Positions 6,159-9,736 of a DNA stretch of 9,736 nucleotides are shown piece by piece. The notes beneath the pieces were generated by a model that was given only the letters and a program-made list of their open reading frames with translations, searched no databases and was not told the DNA's origin. Every line of letters begins with the position of its first letter. Position 1 is the stretch's first letter. Both the position numbers and the translations under genes were made by a program. Location: assembly GCA_030668905.1 (NCBI GenBank), contig DAOVEQ010000022.1, forward strand, positions 1 to 9,736, given 5' to 3'. Source of the stretch: Thermococci archaeon (GTDB taxonomy: Archaea; Methanobacteriota_B; Thermococci; Methanofastidiosales; B48-G16).

Positions 6159-6288
6159 TCTTCCCGAGTTTCCTATCAGAAACGTCGGTAAGGATGTACC
6201 AAGCCTTCGACTTGCTACATTTTTCGTTCGTGAACCCGCCAAGGACAACCTTGCCTTTCAGCCAAGCTCATTTCCCGTCGGGCCCACT
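6157..6288 (+). ncRNA. Candidate structured RNA segment, or relic insert, behind the CAT tRNA
   Basis: About 130 nt, close to half G+C in a region that is otherwise strongly A+T. There is no plausible protein in any frame. Three successive hairpins are readable: CCGA-GTTTC, loop CTATCA, GAAAC-g-TCGG (6164-6188, one bulged G); ATGTAcCAAG, 7-nt loop, CTTGcTACAT (6194-6220, one C-C mismatch); and CAAGG-ACAA-CCTTG (6240-6253). The segment ends in the exact copy of the tRNA 3' end. In A+T-rich archaea such G+C islands often mark noncoding RNAs. It matches no RNA family I know, and box C/D motifs are not evident. It would be transcribed from the tRNA promoter. The alternative is a decayed mobile-element remnant trapped between att-like repeats. 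Confidence 0.4.
6274..6288 (+). repeat. 3'-end repeat, copy 2
   Basis: Exact second copy of CCCGTCGGGCCCACT. Its CGGGCCC (6279-6285) could pair with the tRNA's 5' acceptor strand GGGCCCG (6083-6089) in place of the true 3' strand. No 5' half of a tRNA lies before it, so it is not a second tRNA gene. Confidence 0.85.
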
Positions 6289-6321
6289 CAACCTTTTCTT
6301 TTTACAAAAAAGAAAATGTTG
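6289..6321 (+). terminator. Long hairpin with T-tract after the tRNA unit
   Basis: Arms of 15 nt (6289-6303 and 6307-6321) pair with one mismatch around an ACA loop. The left arm is pyrimidine-only after CAACC and includes TTTTCTTTTT, which is T-rich enough to stop archaeal RNA polymerase. It probably ends the tRNA transcript. Confidence 0.5.
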
Positions 6322-6337
6322 TATCAAAAGAAAAAAA
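6319..6337 (+). repeat. 19-bp direct repeat, copy 1
   Basis: TTGTATCAAAAGAAAAAAA, identical to 6447-6465. It lies in a purine-rich tract (6305-6470) that also repeats CAAAAAAGAAA (6305-6315 and 6401-6411) and ATTATTTAAA (6340-6349 and 6418-6427), but in a different order. Confidence 0.7.
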
Positions 6338-6360
6338 CGATTATTTAAAAGGAAGAGGGT

Positions 6361-6386
6361 TGAGGGAGAAACGTAGTTTCTCCTCA
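6361..6386. repeat. Hairpin TGAgGGAGAAAC-GTA-GTTTCTCCTCA between the direct repeats
   Basis: An 8-bp perfect core (6365-6372 with 6376-6383, loop GTA) is extended by TGA/TCA with one bulged G, giving 11 pairs. GGTTGAG just upstream (6358-6364) also complements CTCAACC at 6287-6293, so a larger fold over the whole tract is possible. Confidence 0.5.
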
Positions 6387-6446
6387 TAAAAACGGTTCTC
6401 CAAAAAAGAAACAAACTATTATTTAAAGAAAAGAAATATAGAACTT

Positions 6447-6465
6447 TTGTATCAAAAGAAAAAAA
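6447..6465 (+). repeat. 19-bp direct repeat, copy 2
   Basis: Exact copy of 6319-6337. With the bases just before it, this copy forms a perfect CTTTTG-TAT-CAAAAG hairpin (6444-6458). It ends about 55 bp before the arcS start. Confidence 0.7.
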
Positions 6466-6487
6466 ATCTTACTCGCACAACAATAGA

Positions 6488-6500
6488 TAAAGATTTATTT
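6488..6500 (+). promoter_or_regulatory. Possible TATA element for arcS
   Basis: GATAAAG followed by ATTTATTT, centred about 26 bp before ATG 6522. This would make a leaderless arcS mRNA, which fits the lack of a Shine-Dalgarno site. A second candidate, ATTATTTAAAG (6418-6428), would give a leader of about 70 nt. Confidence 0.35.
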
Positions 6501-6521
6501 CCCTTGTTGGATATACTTACC

Positions 6522-7994
6522 ATGTATGAATTATTAGAGATTGACAATTACAGAATAGGAGTCTCCACAAAAGATGATATCAAAGTAAAGACTCCATGTC
6601 TGGCTAATTTTGATAAGGAGACTATAAATATCGGGGGCTTAAAGTACAAAAAACCTTTTTTTGAGGGTATCAAAGAAAATGGGTATCTAAGACCCTATTA
6701 CTCAATACCAGAAAAAATTGGAGAAAAATTTCTAAATGTTATGAAAAGAGAGATAGTACCCGTTCAGATTCTAAACTCTCAGAAACTTAATAAAAAATAT
6801 GAGAGTTGTGAAGGAGAACTATTTCTTTTCAAAGAAGCTGAAGAAAGAAGATTTTTGAAGGTTTTTCTAAATCTTAGAGAAAAACATCCAGATAAACTTT
6901 TTTTCATCGATTGTTCGCCTGAGGAAATACCCCTTTATGCTTTTTTAGGATTTGACATATTTCCATATTCAGAAGAACATGAAAGGGCATTAAAAGATTT
7001 TTTAGAGAATAGAAATAAAGTTTATTTAGAAAAAGAAGCGAACAGTTCTATAAAAACGAAAAGACTTCTCAGGATAGCATATAAAGAATTTTCAGAACAT
7101 CTCTTAAGAAACATGAAAATAAAAAATAAGAGAGGGATATATGTCTCTACAGAGTCGCTACACAGGCCAGAAGCTGTATACTGGAGAAAAAAAATCAGGG
7201 AAAACTACTGTCCCCACTCAAATTTCATTGTTTTACTGCCGTGTTCAGCTAAAAAGCCTTACTCGAGATCAAAATCCCATATAAGATTTATAAAATCTAT
7301 AAAAAATGGAATTAAAAATAAAAAACAGTACTATGGTATAACGCAGTTGATTCTTACCTCACCATTGGGTGTAGTTCCGCGAGAGCTTGAAGATTATTCA
7401 GATTACGATATCGTTGTTACAGGCGATTGGTCGTACGAAGAAAAGTATGAAACAAAGAGCTTGTTAAACTCTATATTAAAGAAGGTAGAGAATCCAAGGG
7501 TAATCGCTCATCTGCCAGAAGAATATAGGGACCTCTGCGAAAAAGCTGAGTTTACGGATGATCTTACCGAAACTATCAAGAAATACCAGGAAGAGATACA
7601 TGAAGGAGAAGATGTGAAGTTCAGAAAAGTTTCTGAGTTTCTTTATGGCATCGATATATTTCCTGGGGATATAAAGATAAAGAAAAGAAAACATACGTTT
7701 GAAATATACTCTGAAGAGTTGTTGGCAAGATATGATAGAAAACTTAATCTGACATTGAAAGGTGCGGAACTTCTATATAAAACTGGGAAAAACTATGTTG
7801 AGATAGATTTTGAACTAAAAGGAGACGTTTTCTGCAGGGGAGTTATAGACTGTGATAAGAACCTAAGAGCTGGAGAAGATGTCGTCATTGTAAAAAATGG
7901 TGAGGTAACGGGATTTGGAAAAGCTGTCGTCCCAGGATATATGATGAAAAAGCTTGAGAGGGGAAAAGCTGTGAAAGTATTACGTTCTGTCTAA
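6522..7994 (+). CDS. arcS: Archaeosine synthase, ArcS (lysine-transferring alpha subunit)
   Basis: A 490-residue protein with the ArcS layout. The N-terminal TGT-like domain starts MYELLEIDNYRIGVSTKDD. A central catalytic domain carries the ArcS signature PCSAKKPYSRSKSH at 240-253, and a C-terminal PUA RNA-binding domain covers about 412-490 (FCRGVIDCDKNLRAGEDVVIV). The enzyme acts on preQ0 at position 15 of the tRNA D-loop. In many archaea it attaches lysine, and a radical-SAM partner (RaSEA) then releases the archaeosine amidine. I start at ATG 6522 because this is where family N-termini begin. The longer frame from TTG 6447 would translate the repeat tract. It is somewhat shorter than typical ArcS (about 550-600). 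It ends inside the 3' end of trmY. Confidence 0.9.
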   Translation: MYELLEIDNYRIGVSTKDDIKVKTPCLANFDKETINIGGLKYKKPFFEGIKENGYLRPYYSIPEKIGEKFLNVMKREIVPVQILNSQKLNKKYESCEGELFLFKEAEERRFLKVFLNLREKHPDKLFFIDCSPEEIPLYAFLGFDIFPYSEEHERALKDFLENRNKVYLEKEANSSIKTKRLLRIAYKEFSEHLLRNMKIKNKRGIYVSTESLHRPEAVYWRKKIRENYCPHSNFIVLLPCSAKKPYSRSKSHIRFIKSIKNGIKNKKQYYGITQLILTSPLGVVPRELEDYSDYDIVVTGDWSYEEKYETKSLLNSILKKVENPRVIAHLPEEYRDLCEKAEFTDDLTETIKKYQEEIHEGEDVKFRKVSEFLYGIDIFPGDIKIKKRKHTFEIYSEELLARYDRKLNLTLKGAELLYKTGKNYVEIDFELKGDVFCRGVIDCDKNLRAGEDVVIVKNGEVTGFGKAVVPGYMMKKLERGKAVKVLRSV

Positions 7995-8513
7995 AGAGTT
8001 GTGAACGACTATTATGCAGTGATCAGCATGCAATATTTTTGGCGAAATACTTATTTTTTTACCTATTTTCTTCAGAATTTTCTGGTCTTCTTTATTAAAG
8101 CCTAAATGACCTGCAAGAACAAAACACATATCTTTTTTCAACTTTAAGTGTGATATATCTTCTCCTTTTTCATCCAGATATATTATCTCTTTTCCAGATT
8201 CTAAAAGAGTGTCCTGAAAGGATTTTTCACTTATATAAATACCAGGGGTAGGATTGCCTTCAAGAGCTTTTCTTATCAAGATTGCTATTCCTCTCTCGTC
8301 AGGGGTGAGATGTTTCAGTTCTTTACCGACAAATTTTATAGTTTTCCCAGCGAAACATAGATACAGAACTGTATCTCTTCGTATATCATGAGAAAGACAG
8401 AATGCAGAGTTCACACATCTGCAGAGTACATCTATTCTTCTCCCGCTACCAGGCAGATCCTTCAAAAGGAACTTTGTTTTCGCTGTGTTACTCTTCACTA
8501 TAAACACTACCAT
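7980..8513 (-). CDS. trmY: tRNA (pseudouridine(54)-N1)-methyltransferase TrmY
   Basis: A 177-residue SPOUT methyltransferase that methylates N1 of pseudouridine-54 in the T-loop of archaeal tRNA, using S-adenosylmethionine. Family signatures include DLPGSGRRIDVLCRCVNSAF (19-38), LKHLTPDERGIAILIRKAL (66-84), LAGHLGF (133-139) and the knot region SISPKILHADHCIIVVHNSLD (155-175). The start is taken at ATG 8511-8513, giving the usual short N-terminal strand VVFIVKSN. A GTG at 8526-8528 would add five residues. There is no Shine-Dalgarno site. A TATA box about 22 bp upstream suggests a leaderless mRNA. Its last 15 bp overlap arcS tail to tail, so both genes here modify tRNA and their transcripts are antisense at the ends. 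Confidence 0.93.
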   Translation of the reverse strand: MVVFIVKSNTAKTKFLLKDLPGSGRRIDVLCRCVNSAFCLSHDIRRDTVLYLCFAGKTIKFVGKELKHLTPDERGIAILIRKALEGNPTPGIYISEKSFQDTLLESGKEIIYLDEKGEDISHLKLKKDMCFVLAGHLGFNKEDQKILKKIGKKISISPKILHADHCIIVVHNSLDRT

Positions 8514-8521
8514 AAAAATTC

Positions 8522-8542
8522 TATACACATGTATAAAAAAAG
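8522..8542 (-). promoter_or_regulatory. trmY TATA box fused with the tRNA-Pro terminator and a palindrome
   Basis: On the minus strand, ACTTTTTTTATACATGTGTATA carries two functions. The T-run is a natural terminator just after tRNA-Pro, and TTTTTATACA is a TATA box at the right distance for trmY. TATACA-CA-TGTATA (8522-8535) is a perfect inverted repeat spanning the TATA edge, a good operator candidate. Confidence 0.5.
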
Positions 8543-8546
8543 TTAA

Positions 8547-8624
8547 TGGTGGGGCCGCCCGAATTTGAATCGGAGTCCCGAGCTCCCAAAGCTCGAAGGA
8601 TGGACCAAGCTACCCTACGGCCCC
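8547..8624 (-). tRNA. tRNA-Pro (TGG), with encoded CCA
   Basis: The acceptor GGGGCCG pairs with CGGCCCC, all G-C. The anticodon arm CGAGC-TTTGGGA-GCTCG gives anticodon TGG. The T arm is TCCGA-TTCAAAT-TCGGG with one U-G pair, and the discriminator is A73. Unlike the other three tRNAs in the window, the next three minus-strand bases are CCA (8549-8547), so the tail is templated. No intron is present. Confidence 0.95.
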
Positions 8625-8650
8625 TTTCCTAAGAGAATAGAAACGAATAG

Positions 8651-8660
8651 CTTATAAATT
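8651..8660 (-). promoter_or_regulatory. TATA box for tRNA-Pro
   Basis: Minus-strand AATTTATAAG, centred about 32 bp upstream of the tRNA 5' end. This is slightly further than usual, so a 5' leader of a few bases is expected before RNase P cleavage. Confidence 0.6.
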
Positions 8661-8662
8661 TA

Positions 8663-8690
8663 ACGATCATTTCGACTGAAATGATTTCGT
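8663..8690. repeat. Inverted repeat at the 3' end of the four-cysteine gene
   Basis: ATCATTTC-GACT-GAAATGAT (8666-8685) is a perfect 8-bp hairpin around the stop codon. ACG at 8663-8665 also pairs with CGT (8688-8690) across a 2-nt bulge. It lies between the small gene and the tRNA-Pro TATA box and could stabilise the mRNA end or limit read-through. Confidence 0.5.
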
Positions 8691-8795
8691 TGGACATCTC
8701 TCTATGTCCATGTTTGCAGGTACTTCATGTCCAAAACAGTCTCCTTTCGTTTCGTCTATCTTCTTGTAGAACTTACAATCCTTGCATGTTGGCAC
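8667..8795 (-). CDS. Small four-cysteine protein, function unknown
   Basis: A 42-residue protein that starts with GTG at 8793-8795 and ends at TGA 8667-8669. It begins (M)PTCKDCKFYKKIDE, continues KGDCFGHEVPANMDIERCP, and ends in SFQSK. The cysteines C4-x2-C7-x12-C20-x13-C34 suggest one zinc or [4Fe-4S] site. The spacing recalls the tiny Fe-S small subunits that accompany some glycyl-radical enzymes, but I cannot assign it to that family. The Shine-Dalgarno GGAGGTGA lies 5 nt before the GTG, the best in the window, and the gene follows abrB by 14 nt, so it is translated from the abrB mRNA. Its size and GTG start make it easy for gene callers to miss. Confidence 0.72.
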   Translation of the reverse strand: MPTCKDCKFYKKIDETKGDCFGHEVPANMDIERCPTKSFQSK

Positions 8796-8809
8796 GTTTT
8801 CACCTCCTT

Positions 8810-9049
8810 CTATTTTATTTTCTCAAAAAATTTTTCATCACTTCTTATTTTATCCATCAACCCATCCATCATCTCCAGTTTTACAAATGCAAAGCCCGCG
8901 TTGTCTTTCCTTTTTATTATAAACAGTTTATCTCCGCTCTCCAAGTTTAATTCTCTTCTTATGTTCACAGGAATTGAGATCTGTCCTTTATCGCTCACTG
9001 TGACCAATCCATAGACTATCTGATCCTTCATACATCTTCCTTTCTTCAT
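8810..9049 (-). CDS. AbrB/SpoVT-type DNA-binding regulator
   Basis: A 79-residue protein with one swapped-hairpin AbrB domain at about 13-48. The diagnostic core is VTVSDKGQISIPVNIRRELN, followed by LESGDKL. Such proteins dimerise and bind DNA as transition-state regulators or as antitoxins. No toxin gene is beside it. Its operon partner is the four-cysteine protein. The C-terminal 30 residues are charged and helical (KLEMMDGLMDKIRSDEKFFEKIK). ATG 9049 has AGGTGA 4 nt upstream. An internal ATG at 9031 is a weaker alternative. The tandem repeats upstream suggest autoregulation, by inference. Confidence 0.88.
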   Translation of the reverse strand: MKKGRCMKDQIVYGLVTVSDKGQISIPVNIRRELNLESGDKLFIIKRKDNAGFAFVKLEMMDGLMDKIRSDEKFFEKIK

Positions 9050-9075
9050 ACGCTCACCTGAATTTATAGATTTAC

Positions 9076-9106
9076 AAGTAATTTCTTACATTTCTTACTT
9101 TATAAA
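9076..9106 (-). promoter_or_regulatory. abrB promoter with tandem ATTTCTTAC operator-like repeats
   Basis: Minus-strand TATA TTTATA (9100-9105), with the expected transcription start near 9078. Between them, on the plus strand, ATTTCTTAC occurs twice end to end (9081-9089 and 9090-9098), and AAGTAA (9076-9081) is inverted relative to TTACTT (9095-9100). A repressor bound here would cover the TATA-to-start region of abrB. Confidence 0.5.
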
Positions 9107-9117
9107 AGTTTGTATTA

Positions 9118-9131
9118 ACTATTTAAATAGT
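9118..9131 (+). promoter_or_regulatory. Palindromic TATA region of the NTPase gene
   Basis: ACTATTTAAATAGT is a perfect 14-bp palindrome centred 24-25 bp before the NTPase ATG, so it can act as TATA box for a leaderless message and as a dimeric operator. It is about 20 bp from the abrB repeats. Confidence 0.5.
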
Positions 9132-9148
9132 GCATCTGATTTGCAGGT

Positions 9149-9661
9149 ATGAACATTTTATTGACAGGAAATCCAAGAGTTGGGAAAACTACAATAATAA
9201 AAAAAGTTGTCAGAGATCTAAAAGATGTTGGAGGATTCTATACCGAAGAGATCAGAGATGGATATAGAAAAGGTTTTAGAATTATAACATTGGATGGGAA
9301 GGAAGGAATTTTAGCGCGTATGGATATTAAAAGCAGGCATAGAGTCGGAAAATACGGGGTAAACATAGAGGATCTAGAAAATATAGCTGTAAAAAGTGTG
9401 GAGAAATGTCTGGATAGAGATATCATAGTTATCGACGAGATCGGGAAGATGGAGCTATTTTCAGAAAAATTCAGAAATACTCTGGAAAAAGCTTTAGATA
9501 CGGGGAAAGTCCTGGGAACTATAATGAAAAAAAGTAATTATTTTGCAGATAAAGTCAAAAACAGAAAAGATGTTAAGGTTCTTCTCGTAGAGGAAAGTAA
9601 TAGAGATATGCTGGTAGAAGAAATAAAAGAGATCTTGAACCAAAAAAATTTAAAGACTTGA
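9149..9661 (+). CDS. THEP1-type nucleoside-triphosphatase
   Basis: A 170-residue P-loop NTPase of the THEP1 family. The Walker A motif GNPRVGKTT is at 7-15. GGFYTEEIRDGYRKGFR (28-44) is a family signature, and Walker B IIVIDEIGKMEL is at 92-103 with D96 and E97. Characterised relatives hydrolyse a broad range of NTPs slowly, and the physiological role is unsettled. The ATG has no properly spaced Shine-Dalgarno site, consistent with leaderless translation from the palindromic TATA region. Length matches the family (about 170-180). It is divergent from abrB across a 99-bp spacer and precedes an unidentified gene. Confidence 0.9.
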   Translation: MNILLTGNPRVGKTTIIKKVVRDLKDVGGFYTEEIRDGYRKGFRIITLDGKEGILARMDIKSRHRVGKYGVNIEDLENIAVKSVEKCLDRDIIVIDEIGKMELFSEKFRNTLEKALDTGKVLGTIMKKSNYFADKVKNRKDVKVLLVEESNRDMLVEEIKEILNQKNLKT

Positions 9662-9684
9662 ACATAATCCTTTCAGGTGTTAAT

Positions 9685-9736
9685 ATGGTTAGTGATAAAG
9701 AATTCGATAAAGTCTCGAAAGAGATGTTTTATAAAG
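9685..9736 (+). CDS. Start of an unidentified protein, cut by the window edge
   Basis: ATG 9685 has AGGTGT at 9675-9680 as its ribosome site. Seventeen residues are visible, MVSDKEFDKVSKEMFYK, charged and probably helical. This is too little to name a family. It begins 23 bp after the NTPase stop on the same strand and is probably in the same transcript. Confidence 0.55.
   Translation, partial: MVSDKEFDKVSKEMFYK

Noticed and set aside
6157..6290. Box C/D guide RNA on either strand
   Set aside because: CTGA words occur on the minus strand, but no RTGATGA C box lies at a suitable distance.
6194..6376. 60-codon plus-strand frame behind the CAT tRNA
   Set aside because: It crosses the hairpins, the tRNA 3'-end repeat and the purine tract, has no ribosome site, and the product is low-complexity Lys/Arg at its end. 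Noncoding structure explains it better.
6305..6470. CRISPR array
   Set aside because: There are only two copies of the longest repeat, the other repeat words are in shuffled order, there are no regular spacers, and there are no cas genes.
6447..6521. 25-residue N-terminal extension of ArcS from TTG 6447
   Set aside because: It would translate the 19-bp repeat into a lysine-rich leader not seen in the family. ATG 6522 matches family N-termini.
8681..9014. Two plus-strand frames of 89 and 95 codons antisense to abrB and the four-cysteine gene
   Set aside because: The products are hydrophobic and Cys/Phe/Leu-rich without known domains. The minus-strand genes have ribosome sites and recognisable motifs.

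Overview
This 9.7 kb AT-rich window is archaeal chromosome, most likely from a methanogen-grade euryarchaeote. The evidence is a euryarchaeal gene order (ftsZ, secE, nusG/spt5, uL11, uL1, P0, P1), tRNA genes behind TATA boxes about 26-28 bp upstream, archaeosine synthase, the archaeal pseudouridine-54 methylase TrmY, a THEP1-type NTPase, and the 3' end of sucD joined to a KorD-type ferredoxin. I cannot place it more finely than that.

Layout. Positions 1-415 hold the end of a carbon-metabolism operon (succinyl-CoA synthetase alpha subunit, then a 2x[4Fe-4S] oxoacid oxidoreductase delta subunit). Positions 416-932 are about 0.5 kb of very AT-rich sequence with no convincing gene. They are followed, on the minus strand, by a GNAT acetyltransferase (933-1466) and tRNA-Cys (1660-1730). 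From a strong promoter at 1851-1867 a single plus-strand operon runs to 5936: ftsZ, secE, spt5, rpl11, rpl1, rpl10 and rpl12. Its junctions are so tight that stop codons often lie inside the next gene's Shine-Dalgarno site. The operon couples cell division, protein export, transcription elongation and the L1 and GTPase-associated stalks of the ribosome. A T-rich terminator follows.

Next comes a tandem tRNA pair, Asn(GTT) and a CAT tRNA (elongator Met or Ile2). Behind it lies a GC-rich, hairpin-rich segment of about 130 nt that ends in an exact 15-nt copy of the CAT tRNA's 3' end, then a repeat-rich purine tract (6289-6470). This is the least ordinary part of the window. It could be a relic attachment site or a tRNA-linked structured RNA.

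Positions 6522-8624 hold RNA-modification genes: arcS (plus strand) converging with, and overlapping by 15 bp, trmY (minus strand), with tRNA-Pro(TGG) just upstream of trmY. The right end has a minus-strand operon of an AbrB-type regulator and a 42-residue four-cysteine protein (a GTG-start gene that is easy to miss). It is divergent from a plus-strand THEP1 NTPase, with repeat and palindrome sequences between them that look like operators. An unidentified CDS begins at 9685 and leaves the window.
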